A stretch of 11,171 bases of DNA from Candidatus Cloacimonadota bacterium. Its GTDB lineage: Bacteria > Cloacimonadota > Cloacimonadia > JGIOTU-2. Shown in pieces: positions 1 through 7,300 of the stretch (position 1 is the stretch's first letter; every line of letters begins with the position of its first letter). The DNA is taken from assembly GCA_016932035.1 (NCBI GenBank), contig JAFGDR010000028.1, forward strand, positions 1 through 11,171. The letters are read 5' to 3'. Under the pieces are notes generated by a model. That model worked only from the letters and a program-made list of their open reading frames with translations, had not been told where the DNA came from and ran no database searches. A program made the translations under genes and the position numbers.

Positions 1-685
1 ATTTTATTGTATATTCTGTTTTTTTTATGAGATTTAAAAGGAGTTTGTCTTCTCCGCAAGTATAGTACTTAATATTCTCAACTCCTCCAACCTTCTCATA
101 AGCTTTTTTATTGATGTAGAGGTTTCTTCCATTATTGCTGAACGGTAGACCAAGATTGATTGTTGCACAATAAAAATCCGCAGTTAATATTTGTGTAAAT
201 CTTCTAAAATCAGAAACCTTATTCTCTGGGGAATAGCCAACGATCATACCTGTATTTTCTGAAATATATGAATTAAATGAACGAAGCCAATTGACAGGCA
301 CCCTACAATCTGCATCTGTAAAGATAAGATTATCGAATCGGGCTTTCTCAACTCCTAACTTAATCGCATATTTCTTTCCTTTATATTCAGTATTTTTTTC
401 ACGTATCAATATCGAATGCCAATTGTTTTCTCGGATGCAATATTGTTTAATTATTTCTGATGTGCCATCTTCAGAAGCGTCATCAATCAGGATTACTTCA
501 TATTTAACTTTAGGATAATTTACTCTATCAATCGAATTTAATAGAATAGTAAGGTTATTCTCTTCGTTCCTGCAAGGAATAATAATCGAAAAAGAGTTGA
601 ATTCTTGAGTATATTTCTTCGGATTGAAAAAGACAGCAAATCCAAGCAGCAATAAAAAAAATGAAAATATTAGAATTACGATCAT
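1..685 (-). CDS. Family 2 glycosyltransferase, membrane-anchored, 3' end cut by window
   Basis: The 228 visible codons run open to the left edge, so the C-terminus is missing. Residues 2-20 form one hydrophobic segment, a likely membrane anchor. The GT-A fold of glycosyltransferase family 2 follows: IIIPCRNEENN near residue 34, VILIDDASEDGT near 64, the nucleotide-sugar/metal motif TDAD near 123, and an acceptor-side GEDKLL near 211. Such enzymes move a sugar from a nucleotide donor to a lipid or polysaccharide acceptor; the acceptor here is unknown, and the missing part often carries more membrane helices. The start is fixed by an in-frame stop two codons upstream. There is no Shine-Dalgarno sequence, but a perfect TATAAT lies 15 bp upstream (701-706) with only a poor -35, so it may have its own promoter. 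It lies 49 bp after ssb and has no evident functional link to it. Confidence 0.85.
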   Translation of the reverse strand, partial: MIVILIFSFFLLLLGFAVFFNPKKYTQEFNSFSIIIPCRNEENNLTILLNSIDRVNYPKVKYEVILIDDASEDGTSEIIKQYCIRENNWHSILIREKNTEYKGKKYAIKLGVEKARFDNLIFTDADCRVPVNWLRSFNSYISENTGMIVGYSPENKVSDFRRFTQILTADFYCATINLGLPFSNNGRNLYINKKAYEKVGGVENIKYYTCGEDKLLLNLIKKTEYTIK

Positions 686-734
686 GGATTGTTATTGAAT
701 ATTATAGATTATTACTTTATTAGTGTTCTTAAAA

Positions 735-1103
735 TTAGAATTTCTCTTCCTTTTTCTTTTCGTGTTCGAGAACATGAATTCTATCGGCTCGAATAAGGAT
801 TTTCGACACAGTTTTGCCATCATTATTTTCCCATTGGTTGAGTTTCAAACTTCCTTCGACGAGAAGGGGACTACCTTTTTCAGTCCTATTTTCAATCTTT
901 TTTGCAAGGTTGCCCCATGCCTCGATATCAACGAAGGTGGTCTCTTCCTGCCAGTTGTTGTCCTTATCCTGGTACGGTCGATTATTCGCAATCGTAAAAG
1001 TAGTGACCTTAAGCTTATTGTCACCAACTTCTTTAACTTCAGGATCACGTACAACGTTTCCACTGATAATGATTGTATTAACACTCGGTGTTCTCTTGCT
1101 CAT
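735..1103 (-). CDS. ssb: Single-stranded DNA-binding protein, short-tailed
   Basis: A 122-residue protein that is almost entirely one SSB-type OB fold (about residues 8-112). Family marks are the N-terminal VNTIIISGNVVRDPEV, the central FTIANNR, TTFVDIEAWGNLA and the GSPLLVEGSLKLNQW strand, with aromatics W51, F57, W63 and W91 where SSBs stack on bases. It should coat single-stranded DNA in replication and repair. The unusual part is the C-terminus: after the fold only about ten residues remain, ending KKKEEKF. The long flexible linker and the acidic tip (DDDIPF type) that recruits partner proteins are absent, although the last residue is still Phe. The start has a strong ribosome binding site (AAAGGAGG, about 7 bp upstream). 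It may be a secondary paralogue or a lineage-specific short SSB. Confidence 0.93.
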   Translation of the reverse strand: MSKRTPSVNTIIISGNVVRDPEVKEVGDNKLKVTTFTIANNRPYQDKDNNWQEETTFVDIEAWGNLAKKIENRTEKGSPLLVEGSLKLNQWENNDGKTVSKILIRADRIHVLEHEKKKEEKF

Positions 1104-1144
1104 TGTTGAACCTCCTTTATGGTTTCTTTACTCGATGAGCACTT

Positions 1145-1176
1145 AGTAGAGTGAAAAAACGCTTATTTCCTGTCAA
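1145..1176 (-). promoter_or_regulatory. Possible promoter for ssb
   Basis: On the minus strand a perfect -35 TTGACA (1171-1176) is followed 20 bp later by TCTACT (1145-1150), which matches four of six bases of the -10 consensus. The spacer is longer than ideal. It lies in the 108-bp gap between the SLC13 stop and the ssb start, upstream of a strong ribosome binding site. The 10-mer TTACTTGACA containing the -35 is also present upstream of tauE. Confidence 0.35.
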
Positions 1177-1211
1177 GTAAAACATATTTGGGATCGAATT
1201 TAATTTCACCA

Positions 1212-2987
1212 TCATAGAAATAAGAAATATATCAATCCAATCACACAAATACCAACAAAGATATTCATTAAAGCGCCGACCTTGAAAAAATCAGAGAATT
1301 TGTAACCACCAGCAGAATAGACCATAAGGTTTGTTTGATATCCGATAGGAGATGCAAAACAAGTTGAAGCACCAAGAGCAAGCGTAAGCATAATCGCTTT
1401 TTGGCTTATTCCGGGAACTGATTGTGATATTGAAAGTGCTATAGGAAAAACTATTGCAGCTGCAGCATTATTTGTAATAAGGAGAGTAAACATACTTGTA
1501 AGAATAAAAACACCGAGTATTACACCTATCGGTCCTATAAAGCCCAGTGAATTCACCAGAAAATTACCTACAGCAGAAGCTAATCCTGAGTTTGAAATTC
1601 CTTGTGCTACTCCAAAGGAGCAAGCAATTAATATAAGCACGCCCCAATTTACAGAATTAGTAGCATCTTTGGGATTAATAATCCCTGTTCCAACCATAAG
1701 AACTGCTGCAACTGCTGCTGCAAATATGATGGGGACAAGTCCTGTGGCTGCGCTAAGAACCATTAAAAACAGGATAACCAAAGAAAGATTCCCCTTCCAT
1801 CTTGGTTTTTCATAAATATCCAGACTTGTTGTAACTAGAGAGAAATCTTTTGAATGATACCATTTCTCCTCAAAACCTTTTCTGGCTAAAAGGAATAGCG
1901 TATCATTTGGTTTGATCTCAATATCTCCAACTTTTCTATTTATTCTCTCACCGCTTCTATGGATCGCTAAAATAACCGCGTTATACAAACTTCTAAAATT
2001 ACTATCCCTCACAGTTTTCCCAACGAGAGGTGATGAATTTGATATCACTGCCTCATATGTTTTTGTTTTATCTGAATCAAGATTTTTTATATTAAATTCT
2101 TGATCAGGAACCGTGATAAGACCTTGTACTTTTTGAAGCTGAAATATCGTCTCAGGAAGACCCGTAAAAAACAATCGATCATTTTTTAATATGACTTCAT
2201 CAGGACCTACCGGAGCTATGACATCACCATTACGGCTAATCTGAAATAAAAACAATCCTTGAAGATGTCTCAGGTTAGCTTCCTCCACTGTGTGATTAAG
2301 ATGCACATATTCATTCCCAACTCTCATCTCAACAACGAATTCCCGCGTTTCTTCCCCAAGTCGTGTAATCACATCCTTTCTGTCTGGCAGGAATCTCTTA
2401 CCAAAGAATACCATAAAGAGAATTCCCAAAACAGCAACGGGAATACCAATTCGAGTAATTTCAAAGAACGAAAATCCTTCATAGCCATTCTCAAGAAGCA
2501 AGCCATGCACCACAAGGTTTGTGCTTGTACCTATCAGCGTACAGGTACCACCAAGAACAGCTGCATAGGATAAAGGAATAAGAAACTTAGAAGCTGAAAG
2601 ATTATTGCGTTTTGCCCAGGTCTTAACGATGGGTATCAAAGTTGCAACAATCGGGGTATTATTAAGAAAAGCAGAAAGTCCTGCAACGGGAAACATTAAC
2701 CTCATATAGCGGGAATTTTCACCTTTTTCTCGATTTCCCAGAATTGAAATAATAAATCGCTCGAAAGCTCCCGAACTCTGCAGTGCAGCACTCACAATAA
2801 AGAGAAATCCAACCGTCAGCATTCCTTTATTTGAAAAGCCGGCAAATGCTTCGTTCACAGTAATAACTCCACCAGCAATGAGAAGGAGTAGTGCAGAGAA
2901 TACAATTCCAGCCGGGTGGAACCATTCCTTTGCAAGGAAAATGATCATGAGAATAATCACTGACGTTGTATAAATTAATTCAAACAT
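1212..2987 (-). CDS. SLC13-family anion (probably sulfate) transporter with two RCK_C domains
   Basis: A 591-residue inner-membrane protein in two transmembrane halves flanking a soluble insert. Both halves carry the paired substrate/Na+ motifs of the divalent anion:Na+ symporter (SLC13) family: SAFLNNTPIVA (105-115) and GTSTNLV (153-159) in the first, LLITNNAAAAIVFP (502-515) and SPIGYQTNLMVY (546-557) in the second. The central part (about 212-390) looks like two tandem TrkA-C/RCK_C regulatory domains. Family members with this layout in cyanobacteria and green algae include sulfate transporters, and that is the likeliest substrate here because sat and cysC are in the same run; other oxyanions or dicarboxylates cannot be excluded. 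It starts 21 bp after the phospholipase B-like gene with no clear ribosome binding site, which suggests translation coupled to its neighbour. It is the last gene of the presumed operon. Confidence 0.88.
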   Translation of the reverse strand: MFELIYTTSVIILMIIFLAKEWFHPAGIVFSALLLLIAGGVITVNEAFAGFSNKGMLTVGFLFIVSAALQSSGAFERFIISILGNREKGENSRYMRLMFPVAGLSAFLNNTPIVATLIPIVKTWAKRNNLSASKFLIPLSYAAVLGGTCTLIGTSTNLVVHGLLLENGYEGFSFFEITRIGIPVAVLGILFMVFFGKRFLPDRKDVITRLGEETREFVVEMRVGNEYVHLNHTVEEANLRHLQGLFLFQISRNGDVIAPVGPDEVILKNDRLFFTGLPETIFQLQKVQGLITVPDQEFNIKNLDSDKTKTYEAVISNSSPLVGKTVRDSNFRSLYNAVILAIHRSGERINRKVGDIEIKPNDTLFLLARKGFEEKWYHSKDFSLVTTSLDIYEKPRWKGNLSLVILFLMVLSAATGLVPIIFAAAVAAVLMVGTGIINPKDATNSVNWGVLILIACSFGVAQGISNSGLASAVGNFLVNSLGFIGPIGVILGVFILTSMFTLLITNNAAAAIVFPIALSISQSVPGISQKAIMLTLALGASTCFASPIGYQTNLMVYSAGGYKFSDFFKVGALMNIFVGICVIGLIYFLFL

Positions 2988-3008
2988 TTATGTCTGCTTA
3001 TCTTTTTT

Positions 3009-4412
3009 TTATTTTTCGATTACAAAAATCGTCCATTCCTGTGAAGGTCTGTCTGATAAATATCCTTCAAGCCAGTCATATTGAGGATGCTGTTTTAGGA
3101 ATTCTCCTGCATTAAAAGGAGCTCCGCAAGAACAGCCCCATCGTGCCCACATCTGCATTCTTTCCGCCATCTTGCTATCAACTACTTTTCCGTCAACACA
3201 TCCTTGAGGTGCGTATGGAAGACGTTCTGGCCAGTATTGCATAGGGTCAAGATCATAATGCCCACAAATATTCCTGCTGCACATATTTTCTTCCTGAAGA
3301 TATTCATCGTAATGATCAGCAAGAAACTCCTTTGCTAATTCATTTTCAATTTGTCCCTTATATTCATTTAACAGTTTATTCCATCGCACTCGTCGGGCAC
3401 CCATAGGAGTTCTGATATCAGAATAACATGCATTTGTACATTCCTGGTTTCTAATTTTCAGATCATTAGCAACATTATACCCGCTGTAGAAACCATTTGT
3501 GGTTTTCTCGATACTATCGTATTTTAATCCTTGTTCAAATCGAGCAATTTCATTGGTCTCAATATCTCCCAGAAGCCAACTATTAGCATACGCTCCGTTG
3601 TTATCTTTTTGCATGATCTGTATCCATTCATCGATACTCTCTGCATATTGCATCGCCTTTCTTTCACGCACAAATTCGGGAGTTTTCTCAGGATTAAAAC
3701 CTGAATAACCACCAATTGTAGTCTCAGTTCCTATTATACCAGCATCTGTAATGAAATAATCAGTTCCACTATCAATCAAGCCCGGTGCTGATTGCATGAG
3801 CAATCGATGCCCTGAATCTGGTTGTATATCTATGATAACATTTACAAATTGCCCAGCTGCATACAAATTCCACGTATTATGGGCAAGCACGATCTCTCCA
3901 TCTTCAGTATAATCTCCGGTTGCAATAAAAGCGCTGCACTTATCATTTTTAAGAGGCATTTCTCCCACTACTGTTGGCCACCAGTAATCAAGAAGCTCTG
4001 TCAAACCATTCCATGCTAAAATCTCTTCGTATGAAATTTCATATCCAGCTTGAGTTATCCCTGCAGCAATTCCCTTCATTTCTTGAACATATTCTTCATC
4101 AATCTTGGAAGCAAACATTTCATAACCGTGTTGAACGAAGAAATCGAATGTTTCTCCTGTGTACCATTCAGCAAGAAAATTATTAACTCTTATTGCTTCT
4201 TTGAACTCGTCAGCTATGAGGTATCCATGCTGGAAACCCCGCTCATAGGGTTCGCCCTCAATATGAAGGAAGATCCATCCGTCTTTTTCATAGCGGTCTG
4301 CTTTTTTTAACCAATCTTTTTGTTGTTGCGTTAACTCAGCTGTGTGTATGATACTGTTAACAAGAAGAATCGATAGGCACAATATTAGTATTATTGTTGT
4401 TTTGGATTTCAT
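3009..4412 (-). CDS. Exported phospholipase B-like Ntn hydrolase
   Basis: A 467-residue protein with a signal peptide (hydrophobic residues about 6-22, likely cleavage after HTA-25), so it acts outside the cytoplasm. An N-terminal domain with YERGFQHGYL (56-65) precedes KCSAFIATGDYTEDGEI, whose Cys159 is the expected autoprocessed Ntn nucleophile, and AHNTWNLY (177-184), both typical of phospholipase B-like proteins (PLBD1/2). Further family marks follow in order: QSAPG (207-211), GTETTIGG (228-235), PEFVRERKAMQYA, NNGAYANSWLLGD (271-283), FEQGLK (292-297) and GFYSGYNVA (307-315). The family cleaves itself to form a two-chain amidase or acyl hydrolase; the natural substrate in bacteria is unknown. 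Seven cysteines lie between residues 325 and 429, suggesting disulfides. The start has a good ribosome binding site (AAGGAGA). It sits 65 bp after cysC and 21 bp before the transporter. A related C45 acyltransferase is the main alternative. Confidence 0.82.
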   Translation of the reverse strand: MKSKTTIILILCLSILLVNSIIHTAELTQQQKDWLKKADRYEKDGWIFLHIEGEPYERGFQHGYLIADEFKEAIRVNNFLAEWYTGETFDFFVQHGYEMFASKIDEEYVQEMKGIAAGITQAGYEISYEEILAWNGLTELLDYWWPTVVGEMPLKNDKCSAFIATGDYTEDGEIVLAHNTWNLYAAGQFVNVIIDIQPDSGHRLLMQSAPGLIDSGTDYFITDAGIIGTETTIGGYSGFNPEKTPEFVRERKAMQYAESIDEWIQIMQKDNNGAYANSWLLGDIETNEIARFEQGLKYDSIEKTTNGFYSGYNVANDLKIRNQECTNACYSDIRTPMGARRVRWNKLLNEYKGQIENELAKEFLADHYDEYLQEENMCSRNICGHYDLDPMQYWPERLPYAPQGCVDGKVVDSKMAERMQMWARWGCSCGAPFNAGEFLKQHPQYDWLEGYLSDRPSQEWTIFVIEK

Positions 4413-4477
4413 AGTAATTCTCCTTAATATGTATTAATAATTGCGATGTTAACTATTTGATAAGATTAAGAATGGTT

Positions 4478-5083
4478 TTATGAACTAATTATTTTGTATT
4501 TTTTCAAGTACTCGAGGATTTTTTGTGCTGATTCAACAACTGAGAGTTTATCAGTTTCGATAACAATTTCCGGCTTCAGAGGTGCTTCATATGGAGCAGA
4601 GATGCCTGTAAATTCAGGTATGATGCCGGCACGTGCTTTTTTATAAAGTCCTTTGGGGTCGCGTTCTTCGCATACATCAAGTGGGGCTTGAACATATACT
4701 TCAATAAATTCTCCTTCAGGAAGAAGCTCCCTGTTTACATCTCTATCTTTTCTGTATGGCGAGATGAATGATGTGATGGCAATTACTCCTGCATCTGCAA
4801 AAAGTTTAGCCACTTCACCGATCCTTCTGATATTCTCTTCACGGTCTTCAGGTGAGAAGCCGAGATCCTTGTTAAGACCATGGCGAATATTGTCGCCATC
4901 AAGTATGAAAACCTGGCAGCCCTCTTCAAATAACTGTGCTTGAAGTTCAACGGCAATTGTTGATTTTCCGGATCCTGACAATCCAGTCAACCATATTACA
5001 ACACCCTTGTGACTATTTTGTTTCTCTCTATCCTCTTTTGAGATCCCGCTTTCGTGCCACGTGATATTCTTACTCTTTATCAT
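4478..5083 (-). CDS. cysC: Adenylylsulfate (APS) kinase
   Basis: It phosphorylates adenosine 5'-phosphosulfate at the 3'-OH with ATP, giving PAPS, in the cytoplasm. Counting from the chosen start (201 residues), the P-loop GLSGSGKST is at 34-42, DGDN at 62-65, the FISPYR motif with the conserved Ser at 106-111, and the lid [18 protein letters not shown] near 144-161. Length is normal for a stand-alone kinase; it is not fused to sat. Two in-frame ATGs compete. The first (5089) overlaps the sat stop as ATGA, but the AGGAG box (5091-5095) is only 1 bp away from it. The second (5083) is 7 bp from that box, so I prefer it. Either way it is translationally coupled to sat, and the pair makes PAPS from sulfate. 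Confidence 0.95.
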   Translation of the reverse strand: MIKSKNITWHESGISKEDREKQNSHKGVVIWLTGLSGSGKSTIAVELQAQLFEEGCQVFILDGDNIRHGLNKDLGFSPEDREENIRRIGEVAKLFADAGVIAITSFISPYRKDRDVNRELLPEGEFIEVYVQAPLDVCEERDPKGLYKKARAGIIPEFTGISAPYEAPLKPEIVIETDKLSVVESAQKILEYLKKYKIISS

Positions 5084-5085
5084 GT

Positions 5086-6351
5086 TCATTCTCCTTTTTG
5101 TGTATAGAATTTCATTAATATTTCAGCAACTGGTTTTCGCATAATTCTCTGGTCTACTCCTTCGCCTGCATGGAGTTTTCTTCGAACCTCTTTCCCTGAG
5201 ATATTGACCGGGTGAAAACCTTTAGGAGCATATTTTTCGATTAATCCAACACGATTGATTTCTTCAAAGAATGCTGCGAAACCTACATTCAAGGGTTTAA
5301 TCTGTAAATCTCCTTTGAGATTATCAAAGATCTCTTGAGCATCGAAATCACCCCACGCAGGAGTCCCGTCATCAAAGGGAGCATCGGCGTGTTTACGACC
5401 AATTATGATATTTGTAAAACCAAAGTTCTGCCTGTAGATAGCATGCATAACTGCTTCTTTTGGACCTGCATAGAACATTTTCACATCCATAGCTATAAGC
5501 ATAAGATGATCTCTGAAATTCATATCCTTTTCTTTCCAGAGTTCTTCATCCCGATCACCTTCGCCTATGATTCCTTTATCGATAAGTACTTCATATGTCA
5601 TCATCCTCACATCTGCCGGAACATCATCTGATTTTGTCGCCCCAACGAGTGGATTCAAGACTGCACCAGCATCAAATCCTTCTCTAATGAGTGTTTCTAA
5701 TCCATAGATCAGTGCATACTCATGAGCTCTATGCAAAGGATTTCTTGTTTGAAAGGCGACAATTCTCTCCCACCCCTTCTCTTTAAATAAACGTCGTGTT
5801 TCTTGAGGAGGATACATATATTTCTCATAATAATGAGTATGAACAGGTTCAAGTGCCCATATTTCTCCACCGAGCAAATAATCTCTTGGATCATCATTAA
5901 CAATTCGAGGTCCCGGATGGTCTTTTCTATTGGTTCCATAAACAGACTTATTATATTTGTCTTTGTTAAAATAAAAGATATCTGAAATTTTCAAGGAACC
6001 AACCAAATCACCATTCTCATTATGAACAGCGACGGTTTCATCAATATCAAATTTTTCAGCTTCTTCCTTGGATATCGGGAATGATATCGGTATCGTCCAT
6101 GCGTATTTTTTGCCATTTCTTTCTATTACTTCTTCATCAAGGACTTGATTGAATTCCTTCTCATCCATAGGTCCATGAAGTGGAGAAAGAAGCCCGTTAG
6201 CAATACTATAGAACATTGAAAGGTCGGCATCAGGAATTGTATAGACTTTTGCATCCCGTAAAGAGGTGACAAATTCCTTTTTTTGATTTTCCGGGATAGT
6301 TCGACTAACAAGTCCCATTCCACCATGAGGTTTAGGTAAATTTTGAGACAT
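5086..6351 (-). CDS. sat: Sulfate adenylyltransferase (ATP sulfurylase)
   Basis: A 421-residue single-chain ATP sulfurylase (Sat type, not the CysDN heterodimer). It joins sulfate and ATP to give APS and pyrophosphate, the first step of sulfate activation. An N-terminal PUA-like part (about 1-165) begins with the KPHGGMGLV segment. The catalytic domain has [11 protein letters not shown] (201-211), the ATP-binding motif in the variant form common in this family. [18 protein letters not shown] (233-250), [18 protein letters not shown] and GRKHAD (318-323) follow, then [14 protein letters not shown] (384-397). Compared with the usual compact bacterial form, as I recall it, about 17 extra residues lie between PADVRM and YAGP, and a few more follow GRKHAD. 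No kinase domain is fused. It starts 19 bp after tauE with an AAGGAAG ribosome binding site and ends at the cysC start. Confidence 0.96.
   Translation of the reverse strand: MSQNLPKPHGGMGLVSRTIPENQKKEFVTSLRDAKVYTIPDADLSMFYSIANGLLSPLHGPMDEKEFNQVLDEEVIERNGKKYAWTIPISFPISKEEAEKFDIDETVAVHNENGDLVGSLKISDIFYFNKDKYNKSVYGTNRKDHPGPRIVNDDPRDYLLGGEIWALEPVHTHYYEKYMYPPQETRRLFKEKGWERIVAFQTRNPLHRAHEYALIYGLETLIREGFDAGAVLNPLVGATKSDDVPADVRMMTYEVLIDKGIIGEGDRDEELWKEKDMNFRDHLMLIAMDVKMFYAGPKEAVMHAIYRQNFGFTNIIIGRKHADAPFDDGTPAWGDFDAQEIFDNLKGDLQIKPLNVGFAAFFEEINRVGLIEKYAPKGFHPVNISGKEVRRKLHAGEGVDQRIMRKPVAEILMKFYTQKGE
5091..5095 (-). promoter_or_regulatory. Ribosome binding site deciding the cysC start
   Basis: AGGAG inside the last codons of sat. 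It is 1 bp from the ATG at 5089, too close to use, and 7 bp from the ATG at 5083, which favours the shorter 201-residue CysC. Confidence 0.55.
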
Positions 6352-6370
6352 AACTTTTACTTCCTTTTTA

Positions 6371-7204
6371 TTATTTTATAAAAATTTTTCCAAGAGCTAA
6401 TAATCCAAGTCCTACAGTGACAATACCTATGATAACACGTAATTTCTCTGTTTTCATTCTTTTCACTGTTATACCGGATAAGGGTACAGAAAGCATCCCA
6501 CCAACAACAAGAAACGGTGCAAGTGTCCAGTCGATTACTTGATTCATAGATATATACATAATAAGTCCAACTAAGCAGGTAAGTCCTTCTGCAAAAGACG
6601 TAATTCCAATCGCACTCTTGCCATCAACACCCGATAAGAGTTGTCCGCTGGTCACAACAGGTCCATAACCTCCACCACTCATACCTTTATTAAATGATGC
6701 AACGACACTTAAACCGATTATCTTTTTCCATGAAAATTTGAATACTTTTTTGGATGTTATGAGAATTAATAAACCCATAGTGAGAATCAGAATGCCAATA
6801 TAGAGCTTCACATAGAATTTGGGCAGACTGACTGCAATAATAACTGCCGCAACCGTTCCAACTATACTGCACATAGCAATAAGTAAAGCAATCTTCAGGT
6901 CTTTGGGTAAATAACTTTTCAGGCTGCTTATAAAGTTCAGTTGTGAATTTCTAAAATCAGGTTTTATCCCAGTAAATAACTGCACGTTACCCATTTTGTT
7001 GTGAATAAGCCCGGCAAAAATACCTGTAAAAAGTTCTGATAAAAGAATGCAGGGTACGATCTGCATAGGTTGATAACCAAGTAATAATAAGATTGGAGTT
7101 AAGGATGTGCCATATCCCATCCCGAGTGTCGAATCGAAATACTCGGCAACAAATGCCATTAATACGATCGGCAAGCCAATCTGAAGAATGAATGACCATT
7201 CCAT
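6371..7204 (-). CDS. TauE/SafE-family sulfur-anion permease
   Basis: A 277-residue membrane protein of the TauE/SafE (former DUF81) family with about eight hydrophobic segments. The family's internal duplication is visible: the glycine-rich half-motif GMGYGTSLTPILLLLG (28-43) recurs as GMSGGGYGPVVTSGQLLSG (174-192). A polar loop lies at about 80-103 between the third and fourth segments. Described members export sulfite, sulfoacetate or other organosulfur anions, and some near assimilation genes are thought to take up sulfate. As the first gene before sat and cysC, a sulfur oxyanion is the likely substrate, but direction cannot be told from sequence. The ATG has an AAGGAGG ribosome binding site 5 bp upstream. 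A promoter with a candidate operator lies in the 97-bp gap after the Rrf2 gene, so this gene probably leads the operon. Confidence 0.88.
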   Translation of the reverse strand: MEWSFILQIGLPIVLMAFVAEYFDSTLGMGYGTSLTPILLLLGYQPMQIVPCILLSELFTGIFAGLIHNKMGNVQLFTGIKPDFRNSQLNFISSLKSYLPKDLKIALLIAMCSIVGTVAAVIIAVSLPKFYVKLYIGILILTMGLLILITSKKVFKFSWKKIIGLSVVASFNKGMSGGGYGPVVTSGQLLSGVDGKSAIGITSFAEGLTCLVGLIMYISMNQVIDWTLAPFLVVGGMLSVPLSGITVKRMKTEKLRVIIGIVTVGLGLLALGKIFIK

Positions 7205-7227
7205 TGAATCCTCCTTGATGATTTTGC

Positions 7228-7258
7228 CTTATCAAAGAGGATGATTTGAGTTTGTCAA
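7228..7258 (-). promoter_or_regulatory. Probable promoter of the tauE-sat-cysC operon
   Basis: On the minus strand a perfect -35 TTGACA (7253-7258) is followed after 19 bp by GATAAG (7228-7233), four of six matches to the -10 consensus. The spacer is long, which would fit a regulated promoter. It lies between the Rrf2 stop and tauE, giving a leader of roughly 17-20 bases that contains the AAGGAGG site. Confidence 0.45.
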
Positions 7259-7274
7259 GTAATTCTATATACTT
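7257..7274 (-). promoter_or_regulatory. Candidate Rrf2 operator (imperfect palindrome) at the tauE promoter
   Basis: The 18-mer AAGTATATAGAATTACTT has perfect 5-bp arms (AAGTA/TACTT) around an 8-bp AT-rich centre, and its last two bases overlap the TTGACA -35. Rrf2 repressors usually bind AT-rich dyads of similar or somewhat larger size. The adjacent Rrf2 gene makes it the obvious candidate ligand, but short AT-rich dyads also arise by chance in sequence of this composition. Confidence 0.35.
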
Positions 7275-7300
7275 TATCATCTTTATAGGCTTTAATAAAT

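Noticed and set aside
723-1109. Open frame of 128 codons on the plus strand
   Set aside because: It is antisense to ssb, whose product matches the family over its full length; the plus-strand translation shows no recognisable motif.
3009-4412. Identification as a C45 penicillin acyltransferase-type enzyme
   Set aside because: The N-terminal YERGFQHG segment is shared, but AHNTWNLY, TETTIG and NNGAYANSWLLGD fit the phospholipase B-like family better. Both are Ntn hydrolases, so the distinction is not absolute.
4424-4452. Promoter-like TTAACA-17 bp-TATTAA before the phospholipase B-like gene
   Set aside because: The -10 would overlap the gene's AAGGAGA ribosome binding site, so initiation there would cut it off; AT-rich sequence gives such matches by chance.
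5084-5089. Upstream ATG of cysC overlapping the sat stop as ATGA
   Set aside because: It is plausible by coupling, but the AGGAG box is 1 bp away from it and 7 bp from the next ATG, so the second start was preferred.
6987-7280. Minus-strand frame of 97 codons overlapping the tauE start
   Set aside because: It is out of frame with tauE, covers the promoter region and reads as low-complexity nonsense; tauE has the proper start and ribosome binding site.
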